From positions 1,488,001 through 1,552,000 of the forward strand of contig NZ_JACCFV010000001.1 of assembly GCF_013410545.1 (NCBI RefSeq): a stretch of DNA of 64,000 nucleotides, given 5' to 3'. The notes beneath the pieces were generated by a model. That model saw only the letters and a program-made list of their open reading frames with translations. It was not told where the DNA came from and made no database searches. Positions 11,069-19,743 of this stretch are shown here, in pieces. Numbering within the stretch: position 1 is the stretch's first letter; every line of letters starts with the position of its first letter. The stretch comes from Pseudoclavibacter chungangensis (GTDB lineage: Bacteria > Actinomycetota > Actinomycetes > Actinomycetales > Microbacteriaceae). Both the position numbers and the translations under genes were made by a program.

Positions 11069-11985
11069 TGCGCGTCGCGGTCACGGGCGCGAGCGGGTTC
11101 GTCGGCGGTGCCATCGCGTCCGCGCTCGCCGACGAGGGCTTCGACGTGACGGGGTACGGGCGGCGCGGTGACGGCTGGCGACACGAGCGCGGACGGTACG
11201 TCCGGAGCGATCTCGTCGCGTGCACCGGGCCGCTCGCGGACGTCGACGTCGTCGTGAACGCCGCGGCGACGACCGACGAGCAGGCGAGCGTCGGCGACGC
11301 GTTCGCGATCAACGCGGACGTGCCGCGTCGGCTCCCGTCGCTCTTCCCGGGGGCCCGCATCGTGCATCTGTCCTCGTCGAGCGTGTACGACGCCGAGGGG
11401 ACCAGGCGAGGGCTGCGCGAGGACGCCCCGCGTCCGCGACGCCACCTGGGGAGCTACCCCGCGTCGAAGGCCGCGGGCGACCGTGCGGCCCTCGCGGCCG
11501 GCGCCGTCGTGCTCCGGCCGCACGCGGTCTACGGCCCCGGCGACACGACGCTCTTGCCCCGCTTCGCCGCGCTCGTGCGGGACGGGTTGCTCCCGCTCCC
11601 GGGCGGTGCCCGCTCCTGGCACACGCTCACCCGGGTCGAGTCGATCGCGGAGGCCACGCTCCTCGTGCTCGCGGCACGTCCCGCGAGCGGAGTCTACAAC
11701 ATCGCGGACGACGGGTCGACGCGTCTCGACCGCGTCCTGTGCGAGGCGCTGCGGTATCGCTCGGGGCGGCACACGCGGGTCGTGTCGGTTCCCCTCGGTG
11801 TCGCGTGGGCGGTCGCGCGTGCGGGGGAGCGGGCGCGACGCACGGGCCTCGTCGAGCGCGTGCCGCTGACGCCCTACGCGCTCACGCAGGTCGTGAGCGA
11901 CTGCACGCTCGACACCTCGAGGGCGCGGGCCGCGTTCGGCTTCGTGCCGCGGCACACCGACGTCTCGGACGCCGCGACGTGGTGA
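11068..11985 (+). CDS. NAD-dependent epimerase/dehydratase (extended SDR)
   Basis: 305 residues. The Rossmann motif TGASGFVGG lies at about 7-15; the active site is SSSSVYD and YPASK (Y near 130). Family members epimerise, dehydrate or reduce nucleotide sugars or sterol-like alcohols. The ATG at 11068 shares one base with the P450 stop; a GTG at 11065 is an alternative. It closes the GT2-GT1-P450 unit, so it may supply the sugar or act on the aglycone. Confidence 0.85.
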   Translation: MRVAVTGASGFVGGAIASALADEGFDVTGYGRRGDGWRHERGRYVRSDLVACTGPLADVDVVVNAAATTDEQASVGDAFAINADVPRRLPSLFPGARIVHLSSSSVYDAEGTRRGLREDAPRPRRHLGSYPASKAAGDRAALAAGAVVLRPHAVYGPGDTTLLPRFAALVRDGLLPLPGGARSWHTLTRVESIAEATLLVLAARPASGVYNIADDGSTRLDRVLCEALRYRSGRHTRVVSVPLGVAWAVARAGERARRTGLVERVPLTPYALTQVVSDCTLDTSRARAAFGFVPRHTDVSDAATW

Positions 11986-12019
11986 GGTCCGGCGACGTGG
12001 TGGGGCTCCGGCGACGGGG

Positions 12020-12523
12020 TCAGCGCGCCGCGTCGCCGGGCGCGACGTCCGAGCGCGTGACGGGCGGCAGTACCGACCACGGGAAGTCGATCCACCGATC
12101 CGTCCGACGCCAGGCGTAGTCGGGCGCGACGATCGAGCGAGGCTTCTCGTAGATGACGACGGTGCGGGACTCGGCGACCGTGTCGGCGCAGAACTTCCGG
12201 ACGAGTTCGAGTGTCTTGCCCGTATCGGCAACGTCGTCGGCGATGAGGACGCGCATGCCGCTCAGATCGACGGCCGCGGGGGTCGGCGGCAGCATGACGG
12301 GCATCTCGAGGCGTTCGTCGACGCCCGTGTAGAACTCGACGTTGACGACCGAGAGGTTCTTCACGCCCAGTGCGTACCCGAGTCCCATGCCGAGCCCGAG
12401 ACCGCCCCGCGCGATCGACAGGATGAGGTCGGGGACGTAGTCGTCGTCGGCGATGGTCTGCGCGAGATCGCGCACCGACTCACCGAATCGCTCGTAGCTC
12501 AGGACCTCGCGCTCACTCGTCAC
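12020..12523 (-). CDS. Phosphoribosyltransferase
   Basis: 167 residues. The PRPP-binding loop VLIADDVADTGKT is at about 92-104, typical of type I phosphoribosyltransferases such as xanthine/guanine salvage enzymes. GTG at 12523 fits the family N-terminus; the frame is open for 42 further codons, but they are arginine-rich and overlap the neighbouring regulator gene. It follows that LysR gene on the same strand. The exact purine substrate is not clear. Confidence 0.8.
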   Translation of the reverse strand: MTSEREVLSYERFGESVRDLAQTIADDDYVPDLILSIARGGLGLGMGLGYALGVKNLSVVNVEFYTGVDERLEMPVMLPPTPAAVDLSGMRVLIADDVADTGKTLELVRKFCADTVAESRTVVIYEKPRSIVAPDYAWRRTDRWIDFPWSVLPPVTRSDVAPGDAAR

Positions 12524-12542
12524 GCAGGCATCGTCCCACGGA

Positions 12543-13490
12543 TCACTCGCCGACCGACAGCCCCCGGCCCGCGGATGCCGTCGCTTCGAGTCGCCGCAGG
12601 ATGCGGTGCGCGACCGAGATGAACTCGGCCGTCGCGGGGGAGGGCGCACCGCCGCGTCGGGTCACGAACGCGTAGTGCTCACGGTGCGGCGGGTCGAGGA
12701 CGGCCCAGTGCAGCTCACCGCGTTCGAGCTGCGCGCGGGCGACGTGCCACGAGACGAACGTGTCGCCGAGTCCCTCGGTCGCGAGCCGCAGCGCGTGGGT
12801 CTGGAACTCGACCTCGATGATCGGCTCGAGGCGGAGGCCGACGCGCTGTGCCCGTTCGAAGAGCGACACCCTGAGCGGATCGCGCATGCCCCAACTCGCC
12901 TCGGACAGGATGAGCGGCCGCCGCATCGCACCCTCGATGTCGATCGATCTGCCCTCGGGGATGGGTTCGCGCGACACGAAGACCGCCTCGTCGGAGAAGA
13001 CGGTCGGCGTGATGGCGAGCTCGCGTTCGTCGACGGGGAGTTGGACGAGCCCCGCCTCGAGATCGCCCGAGCGGACGGCGTCGGCGACCTCGGACGAGTT
13101 GAGTCCGGCCACCCGGATCCGCACGCGTGGACTGAGCCGCCGGAACTCACCGATGAGGTCGGTCAGCAGGTACAGGTGCGCGCTGCTGAACGTCCCGAAC
13201 GCGACGGTGCCCTCCTCGACCGAGCGCAGTCGTCGGCTCCACTCGGCGAAGTCCCGCACGTTCTGGATCGCGCCCTCGGCGAGGGGGAGCAATTGCTTGC
13301 CCGCGTCGGTCAGCAGAAGGCCCCGCGAGGTCCTCGTGAACAGCGGCATGCCGAGGTTCTGTTCGAGGTTCGCGATCTGCTCGGACAGGCTCGGTTGGGC
13401 GATGTGGAGTTCCGCGGCCGCGCCGGCGAAGGTGCCGACCCGGCTCGCGGCCAGGAAGTACTCGAGCTGACGTGTCGACGGCAGGGCCAT
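12543..13490 (-). CDS. LysR-family transcriptional regulator
   Basis: 315 residues. An N-terminal helix-turn-helix (GAAAELHIAQPSLSEQIANL) is followed by a co-inducer domain. It is divergent from the SDR/ABC/monooxygenase cluster starting at 13600, so it probably controls that cluster. The ATG at 13490 is used; a GTG two codons upstream (13496) is equally possible. The 109-base gap is noticeably AT-richer than its surroundings (around 13500-13545), where promoter and operator should lie. Confidence 0.88.
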   Translation of the reverse strand: MALPSTRQLEYFLAASRVGTFAGAAAELHIAQPSLSEQIANLEQNLGMPLFTRTSRGLLLTDAGKQLLPLAEGAIQNVRDFAEWSRRLRSVEEGTVAFGTFSSAHLYLLTDLIGEFRRLSPRVRIRVAGLNSSEVADAVRSGDLEAGLVQLPVDERELAITPTVFSDEAVFVSREPIPEGRSIDIEGAMRRPLILSEASWGMRDPLRVSLFERAQRVGLRLEPIIEVEFQTHALRLATEGLGDTFVSWHVARAQLERGELHWAVLDPPHREHYAFVTRRGGAPSPATAEFISVAHRILRRLEATASAGRGLSVGE

Positions 13491-13599
13491 GCCCACACCA
13501 TTCCATAGGTTTTTCCGATGTCCAAGGTCTGGATTTCAGCATTGTCCTGTGTCGAGTGACGCGGTTGCCTGGGATCACCAACCCAGCAGGAGGCCGCCG

Positions 13600-14328
13600 A
13601 TGGACAACACACTCGCTCGAACCGCCCTCGTCACGGGCGCCGCATCGGGCATGGGGCTCGCGACGGTCGAGCGGCTCGTCGCCGCCGGTTGGCGTGTCCT
13701 CGCCCTCGACGTCGCCGCCACGGCGGCCGACGCGAGTGCACCGTCCGGGGCGGGCGTCGTCGTCCCGATCGTGGCCGACGTCCGGTCGCGTGAGGCCGTG
13801 TCGGCCGCGATCGACTCGGCGCTCGACGCCGACGGCCGCATCGACCTCGTCGCGAACATCGCCGGGGTCTACCCGCCGACGACCCTCGAGACCTTCGACG
13901 AGTCGACCTATCGCCGCGTCTTCGACATCAACGTGCTCGGCGTCGTCAACGTCGTCGTGGCCGCACGGCCGCGTCTCGGGGACGGGTCGAGCGTCGTCAA
14001 CTTCGCCTCCGTCGACGCGTTCGAGGTGTCGCCCGGCCAACTGCTCTACGGCGCATCGAAGGCGGCCGTCGTGATGCTCACGAAGTCGCTCGCCCTCGAG
14101 CTCGCACCGGCCGGCATCCGCGTGAACGGCATCGCGCCCGGCTGGGTCGCGACACCGGGCAACGCCGCGACCGGGCGCATGGCGGCCGCCGAAGCGAGCA
14201 TCCCGCTCGGTCGTGTCGCCCGGCCGACGGAGATCGCCGCATAGGTGGAGTTGCTCGCCGATCCCGCGACGACCTCGTTCCTCACGGGGGAGACCATCGT
14301 GCTCTCCGGCGGCGCCGTCATCAGATAA
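13600..14328 (+). pseudogene. Short-chain dehydrogenase/reductase with in-frame TAG
   Basis: The frame encodes a classical SDR: TGAASGMG cofactor motif near residue 12, NFASVD and YGASK active site. TAG at 14242-14244 stops it after residue 214. Behind the stop the same frame continues with VELLADPATTSFLTGETIVL and ends at TAA 14326-14328, which is the normal SDR C-terminus. One base change (for example from TGG) restores 242 residues. The ribosome site AGGAGG at 13588-13593 is intact. Loss of the C-terminal strand usually destroys the fold; readthrough or a sequence error are the alternatives. Confidence 0.85.
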
Positions 14329-14337
14329 GGAGTCGAC

Positions 14338-15066
14338 ATGCGACCCGAAACCTCGATCGTCATCACCGGTGCGGCACGCGGCCAGGGCGCCGCGCACGCC
14401 GCCGAACTCGCGCGTCCCGGGGTGCGCATCATCATGACCGACGTGCTCGACGACGACGGGGAGCGCGCCGCGGCGGTCCTCCGCGCAGCGGGCGGCGACG
14501 TCGTCTACCGGCATCTCGACGTGAGCGATCCCGCCGGCTGGGCGGCACTCGCCGACGAGCTCCGGCACGGTGACGCGCCCGTCAGCGGCCTCGTCAACAA
14601 CGCCGGGATCCTGCGCCACGCGAGCATCGCCGACACGCCCCTCTCCGTGCTCGAACTTCACGAGCGCGTCAACGTCCACGGCCCGTTCCTCGGTATGCAG
14701 GCCCTCGGCCCGCTCATGGCGGGGGCCGGTCGCGGCTCGATCGTCAACGTCGCCTCGACGGCGGCCCTCGTCGGTTCGGCCGGCTACCTCGCCTACTCGG
14801 CGAGCAAGGCGGCCGTCATCGGCATGACGCGGGTCGCGGCCGTCGAGTTCGCGCCCGTCGTGCGCGTCAACGCGATCTGCCCCGGCGGCGTCGCAACGCC
14901 GATGAACGACGACGAGCCCGAGGGCGGATCGTCCACCGGAACACCCCTCGGCCGTCGCGCGAGCGTCGAGGAGATCTCGCCGCTCATCGCGTTCCTGCTC
15001 TCCGAACGGTCCTCGTTCGTGACCGGCTCGATTCTCACCATCGACGGCGGACTCACCGCCGTCTGA
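14338..15066 (+). CDS. Short-chain dehydrogenase/reductase
   Basis: 242 residues, full length. TGAARGQG cofactor motif near residue 10, NNAGIL, catalytic VAST and YSASK. AAGGAGTCGAC before the ATG is a good ribosome site, 10 bases after the end of the broken SDR. The two SDRs plus an amino acid type importer and a flavin monooxygenase suggest uptake and oxidation of a small polar compound, identity unknown. Confidence 0.92.
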   Translation: MRPETSIVITGAARGQGAAHAAELARPGVRIIMTDVLDDDGERAAAVLRAAGGDVVYRHLDVSDPAGWAALADELRHGDAPVSGLVNNAGILRHASIADTPLSVLELHERVNVHGPFLGMQALGPLMAGAGRGSIVNVASTAALVGSAGYLAYSASKAAVIGMTRVAAVEFAPVVRVNAICPGGVATPMNDDEPEGGSSTGTPLGRRASVEEISPLIAFLLSERSSFVTGSILTIDGGLTAV

Positions 15067-15124
15067 TGCCTCCCGCGGGGCGCGCAACGGAGCCGCCGTA
15101 CGGGAACAACCGGAAGGAAACACC

Positions 15125-15994
15125 ATGAAACCCAACCGAACCGCGACCCGGATCGCCGCGATCGCCGCGACGGCACTCGTCGCCTGCACCCTCGTCGCGT
15201 GCACGGAGACGACAACGGCGACGACCGTCGACGAGAACTGCACGCCCGCACACGAGGGGCTCTCGACCGTGTCGGCGGGCACCCTCACGGTCGGCGTTCC
15301 CGAGAACCTGCCGTACACGCGCACCGAGGGGACCGATGCGAGCGGCTTCGAGATCGACCTCGTCCGGAAACTCGCCGAGGCCGAGTGCCTCGCACTCGCG
15401 TTCGTCCCGATCACCTACGCCAACGGCATCCCGATGATCAGCGAACAGCACAGCGTCGACCTGATCACCGGCGGCTGGTACGTGACCGAGGAACGCGCGC
15501 AGCAGGTCGGATTCACGACGCCCACCTACTTCGATTCCATGGCCATCATCTCGAAGGACGGCATCTCGACGGTCGCCGGACTGGAAGGGATCGGTGCCGT
15601 GGGCAGCGGTGCCGGGTTCTCGTGGGAGGCCGACATGTCCGCGATCCTCGGCTCGAACCTGCAGACCTATCCGAGCACCGTCGAGATCAAGCAGGACCTG
15701 CTCAACGGTCGGCTCCAGGCGGGGCTCGACGGGTACGCCGTCGCGGTCGAGGCTTACAAGGACACCGACTACCAGGTGAAGATCGCCGAGCCGGACGACC
15801 GCGTCGCGATCACGACGGACGCACCCGTCATCGCGTTCCCGATCGACAAGGACAACCAGGCGCTGAACGACGCACTCAGCGAACAGATCGACGCGTTCCG
15901 CGAGGACGGGACGCTCGCCGAGATCGTCGCCGCGTCCGAGCTGCCGGACAGCCTCGTCGTGCCCGCCGACCGAGCGGCGACGTCCATCCGCTGA
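15125..15994 (+). CDS. Amino acid-type ABC transporter substrate-binding lipoprotein
   Basis: 289 residues. The signal peptide ends in a lipobox (TLVAC, Cys 26; another ALVAC ends at Cys 21). The mature part is a family 3 periplasmic binding fold: LTVGVPENLPYT, GFEIDLVRKLAE, DLITGGWYVTEERA. It captures a polar amino acid-like ligand at the outer membrane face of the cell and hands it to the permeases downstream. GGAAGGAAAC precedes the ATG. Confidence 0.9.
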   Translation: MKPNRTATRIAAIAATALVACTLVACTETTTATTVDENCTPAHEGLSTVSAGTLTVGVPENLPYTRTEGTDASGFEIDLVRKLAEAECLALAFVPITYANGIPMISEQHSVDLITGGWYVTEERAQQVGFTTPTYFDSMAIISKDGISTVAGLEGIGAVGSGAGFSWEADMSAILGSNLQTYPSTVEIKQDLLNGRLQAGLDGYAVAVEAYKDTDYQVKIAEPDDRVAITTDAPVIAFPIDKDNQALNDALSEQIDAFREDGTLAEIVAASELPDSLVVPADRAATSIR

Positions 15995-16054
15995 CGCTCG
16001 ACGGGGACGGCACGGCGACCGTTCCGTCCCCGTCCGGACGACGAGGAATCATCC

Positions 16055-16844
16055 ATGAACGCACCACTCATCAATCACCAGCACCATCTCGACGCCGCAG
16101 TCCCGGGTCGAGATCTCCCACCTCAAGAAGCACTTCGGCGACAACGAGGTGCTCAAGGACATCTCGATGACGGTCGAGCCGGGCAGCGTGACGGCCCTCA
16201 TCGGCCCGTCCGGATCGGGCAAGAGCACCCTCCTGCGCTGCGTCAACCTGCTCGAGACACCCGACTCCGGGAGCGTCTCGGTCGGTGACCTCACGATCAC
16301 CGCGGGCGATTCGGTCCACGCCGCCGACCTGCTGTCCCTGCGGCGCAGGGTCGGCATGGTCTTCCAGTCCTTCAACCTGTTCCCGCACTTCACGGTGCTG
16401 CGCAACGTCGCGTTCCCGCAGGAGCGGATCCTGGGGCGGAGCCGGGCCGAGGCGGAGGAGCGGGCCATGACGCTGCTCGGCCGGGTCGGGCTCGCGGACA
16501 AGGCCCAGCAGCACCCGGCCCGCTGCTCGGGCGGACAGCAGCAGCGCATCGCGATCGTGCGCGCACTCGCCCTCGAACCGCAGGCGATGCTCTTCGACGA
16601 GCCAACGAGCGCCCTCGATCCCGAGGTCGGCATCGAGGTGCTCGCGGTCATGCGCGAACTCGCGGACTCGGGCATGACCATGATCGTCGTCACGCACGAG
16701 ATGCAGTTCGCGCGCGACGTCTCCGACCACCTCGTGGTCATGGCGGACGGGTACATCGTCGAGGAGGGCGACCTGCGCGCCATCATGTCCGACCCGCAGC
16801 ACGAACGCACCAAGCGGTTCCTGAGCGCGGTCCTGGAGCGATGA
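16055..16844 (+). pseudogene. Amino acid ABC transporter ATP-binding protein, frameshifted near its start
   Basis: From 16107 the frame encodes a full ABC ATPase: VEISHLKKHFGDNEVL, Walker A GPSGSGKST, signature SGGQQQR, Walker B MLFDEPTSALDP. The only ATG with a ribosome site (GAGGAA; ATG 16055) is in another frame, and the ATPase frame meets TGA at 16056-16058. Removing one G from CCCGGG at 16102-16107 joins them into a normal N-terminus. A GTG at 16149 could start a protein lacking the first strand. So it is a frameshifted gene, an error in a homopolymer, or weakly expressed from 16149. Confidence 0.75.
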
Positions 16845-16845
16845 C

Positions 16846-17484
16846 ATGAACGTCTTCCTCGCCGTGCTCGCCGGCCTGCCGATGACCCTGCTCGTCACGG
16901 TCGTCGCGTTCGCGATCGGGCTCGTCGGCGGCATCCCGCTCATGCTCGGGTTGCGTTCGCCGATCACCGCCGTGCGGCTCGCCGTGCGCTTTGTCGTCGA
17001 CCTCGTCCGGGGTGTCCCACCGATCGTGTGGCTGTTCCTCATCTACTTCGGTGTGCAACTCGGCACGGTGCGCCTCACGTCGTTCACGGCCGCCGTCATC
17101 GGGCTCGGCATCATCTCGAGCGCCTACCTCGCCGAGATCTACCGAGGCGGCTTCGCGGTGCTGCCGGCCGGTCAGGCGGAGGCGGCCGAGGCACTCGGCC
17201 TCGGGAGGTCGACGACCTTCTTCCGGGTGCTCTCACCGCAGGCGTTCACGACCGCGATGCCCTCGATGACGACCTACCTCCTGAGCCTCGTGAAGGACTC
17301 GTCCATCGCGTCGACGATCGGGGTCATGGACATGGTCTTCATGTCGAACCAGTTCGCCCGACAGAACCCGCAGGTGGCCGGCTACGTCCCGTTCCTCGTC
17401 GCGGCCGGCGTCTACCTCGTCGTGAGCGTGCCGATCGCGATCGCGGCACGCCGACTCGACACCCGACTCCGGGCAGGTGCGTGA
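16846..17484 (+). CDS. Amino acid ABC transporter permease (HisM/GlnP family)
   Basis: 212 residues, about five membrane spans. The EAA loop AEAAEALGLGRSTTFFRVLSPQA (about 105-127) contacts the ATPase. RGVPPIVWLFLIYFG is typical of polar amino acid permeases. It begins one base after the ATPase stop and overlaps the second permease by one base; the pair forms the membrane channel. Confidence 0.93.
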   Translation: MNVFLAVLAGLPMTLLVTVVAFAIGLVGGIPLMLGLRSPITAVRLAVRFVVDLVRGVPPIVWLFLIYFGVQLGTVRLTSFTAAVIGLGIISSAYLAEIYRGGFAVLPAGQAEAAEALGLGRSTTFFRVLSPQAFTTAMPSMTTYLLSLVKDSSIASTIGVMDMVFMSNQFARQNPQVAGYVPFLVAAGVYLVVSVPIAIAARRLDTRLRAGA

Positions 17485-18128
17485 TGGACGTCCTCGAGTT
17501 CCTCCCGAAGCTCCTCGACGGCCTGCTCGTGAGCCTGCAGCTCACGGTCATCTCGCTCGTGTTCGGCTACGTCATCGGGACGCTGTTCGCCCTCGGTGTC
17601 TCATCCCGCAACCCGTGGCTGCACTGGCCCTGCCTCGTGCTCGTCGAGATCGGCCGCGGCATCCCGGCGCTCGTCGTGCTCTACATGGTCTACTACGGCC
17701 TCCCGGCCTTCGGACTGCCGTTCGACAACTTCACCTCCGCGGCCGCGGGCCTCACGTTCACCGTGGCGGCCTACTCGTCGGAGATGATCCGGGCCGGCAT
17801 CGCGTCGGTTCCCCGCGGTCAGCGCGAGGCGTCCGCCGCGCTCGGACTGAGCCCGACCACGACCTTCCTGCGGGTCGTGCTGCCGCAGGGGCTGCGCTCC
17901 TCCATCCCCGCGCTCATGGGACTCGCGATCATGTCCTTCCAGGGCACGTCGCTCGCCTACTCGATCTCCGTGAACGAGCTCATGAGCCAGGCCTACCAGG
18001 TGTCGACGACGACGTTCCAGTACCTCGCGGTCTATGCGCTCGCTGGTCTCGTCTTCGCCGCGATCGCCGTCCCCGCGACATGGCTGTCGGTCGGTGTCGA
18101 GCGCCGTCTCTCACGCGGGTTCCGCTGA
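17484..18128 (+). CDS. Amino acid ABC transporter permease (HisM/GlnP family)
   Basis: 214 residues. Same family as the preceding gene: RGIPALVVLYMVYYGLP, and the EAA loop REASAALGLSPTTTFLRVV. The ATG at 17484 overlaps the previous stop (TGATG). Heterodimer partner of the first permease. Confidence 0.93.
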   Translation: MDVLEFLPKLLDGLLVSLQLTVISLVFGYVIGTLFALGVSSRNPWLHWPCLVLVEIGRGIPALVVLYMVYYGLPAFGLPFDNFTSAAAGLTFTVAAYSSEMIRAGIASVPRGQREASAALGLSPTTTFLRVVLPQGLRSSIPALMGLAIMSFQGTSLAYSISVNELMSQAYQVSTTTFQYLAVYALAGLVFAAIAVPATWLSVGVERRLSRGFR

Positions 18129-18281
18129 CCGAGCAGCGGGTGCGCGGGCCGTCGCGCACCCGCACCCGCACCCCGGTGGACGGTCCGGGTGACCAACCGT
18201 CCGACGCGTTCCGGCCCCCGCCGGAACGTCCCCCGGGGGCCGCGACGTCGACCCCCGCCATCGGAAAGGAAGCACACGCCC

Positions 18282-19574
18282 ATGTCCCGCTACTGCGTCA
18301 TCGGAGCCGGTGCCGCCGGCATGGCCGCCCTCGTGAAGCTGACCGAAGCCGGTCTCGACGCGGACTGCTTCGAGCGGACGGACCGCGTCGGCGGCCACTG
18401 GAACACCGACTACGAGGCCCTCCACCTCATCACCTCCCGCGACATGACCCACTTCGACGGCTTCCCGATGCCGCCGGAGTAGCCCCACTTCCCACGACGC
18501 ACGCAGGTCGTCGACTACCTCCGGTCGTATGCGAGCGCGCACGAGCTGTACGATCGCATCGAATTCGGCGTGACGGTCGACGCGGTCGAACCGCTCGGGA
18601 CGAGCGGCCCCGTCGGCTCCGCGGGCTGGATCGTCTCGCTCTCCGACGGACGGCGCCTCGAGTACGACGGCGTCCTCGTCGCGAACGGACACCTCTGGGA
18701 CCGCAAGGTCCCGGACTTCCCCGGCACGTTCGACGGCACGCAACTCCACTCGAGCGAGTACACGAACACCGACGATCTCGCGGGCCCGCGAGTCCTCGTC
18801 GTCGGCGCCGGCAACTCGGCGTGCGACCTCGCGGTCGATGCCGCGCAGCACCGCTACGAGGTCGACATCGTGATCCGCGAGGGCACCTACTTCCAGCCGA
18901 AGACGTACTTCGGCGTGCCCCGCCAGGAGGTGTCCTGGCTGAAGGAGTTCGCACCGGACGAGGTCGATCTGCTCACCCGACTGCTCGCACGGGTCTCGAT
19001 CGGGGAGTGGTTCGACTACCCGGGAATGCCCGAGCCCCCGGTCCGGACGCTCGCGGAGGGTCGCACCGTCGTCAACGACCTGCTGCTCTACTGGGTACAT
19101 CACGGCCGCGTGTCGGTCGTCCCGGGCATCGAACGGCTCGAGGGTCGTTCGGTGCGGTTCACCGACGGTACGGTGCGCGACTACGACACGATCCTGTGGG
19201 CGACCGGATTCCACGCGAGTGTGCCGTTCCTCGACGAGTCACTCGTCGAGCGTCGTCGTGGCGTGCCGCTCCGGTACGCGGCGGGCATCGTCCCCAAGGG
19301 CCTCGAGAAGCTGTACTACATCGGGCTCAGCGCGCCGCGTGGGCCGCAGATCCCGGTCTACGGCGTGCAGGCGACTCGGGCGATCCGCATGATCCGGCTG
19401 CACGAGGACTCCCCACACGGGTTCGCCGCGGTGACGGAGTACCTCTCGGGGCTCCAGGACGCGGACGACCGCATCGACATCGTTCGTGCGACGTGGGAGG
19501 AGCAACTGTCCGACACCGACCGGCTCCTCGACGCGTTCGAGCGCGCCCGCTCCGGCGCGAACGCGACCGTCTGA
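18282..19574 (+). pseudogene. Flavin-containing monooxygenase with in-frame TAG
   Basis: The complete frame (430 residues if read through) has the FAD motif GAGAAG at 7-12, VGGHWNTDYEALHLITS, the FMO fingerprint FDGTQLHSSEY (FxGxxxHxxxY, about 149-159) and NADP motif GAGNSACDLA. TAG at 18480-18482 interrupts it after MPPE and before PHFPRRTQVVDYL, where relatives usually have a tyrosine; TAC to TAG is one change. The product would stop at 66 residues. Ribosome site GGAAAGGA. Such enzymes oxidise N or S atoms or act as Baeyer-Villiger enzymes. Confidence 0.88.
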
Positions 19575-19580
19575 CCCGCC

Positions 19581-19614
19581 GGCCCGGGGCCGTGCGTCGT
19601 CACGGCCCCGGGCC
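19581..19614. terminator. Hairpin terminator after the monooxygenase
   Basis: Perfect 14-base stem (GGCCCGGGGCCGTG and complement) with loop CGTCGT. It lies between the monooxygenase stop and the 3' end of the minus-strand tRNA gene and can serve both. Confidence 0.75.
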
Positions 19615-19622
19615 CCTCCATC

Positions 19623-19708
19623 TGGTGCCGGCTGAGGGACTCGAACCCTCACACCCTCTCGGATAGCGCATTTTGAGTGCGCCGCGTCTGCCATTCCGCC
19701 AAGCCGGC
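19623..19708 (-). tRNA. tRNA-Leu (anticodon CAA)
   Basis: Reading the minus strand gives a 7-base acceptor stem GCCGGCT/AGCCGGC, a loop CTCAAAA between GCGCA and TGCGC (anticodon CAA), a long variable arm as in leucine tRNAs, and the T loop GGTTCGAGTCC. The CCA end is encoded (19623-19625). It reads UUG codons, which are rare in such a GC-rich genome. Its 3' end faces the accessory block, but no second copy of the tRNA end is visible near 4740-5000. Confidence 0.95.
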
Positions 19709-19731
19709 CCGTTCGATCGATCACCATACCG

Positions 19732-19737
19732 TAGGCT
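19732..19737 (+). promoter_or_regulatory. -10 hexamer of a probable leaderless pdtaR transcript
   Basis: TAGGCT ends 6 bases before the GTG at 19744. No ribosome site is present. Confidence 0.55.
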
Positions 19738-19743
19738 TTCACC

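Noticed and set aside
19623..19708. tRNA-Leu as an active phage or island attachment site
   Set aside because: No duplicate of the tRNA 3' end and no integrase found in the adjacent block.
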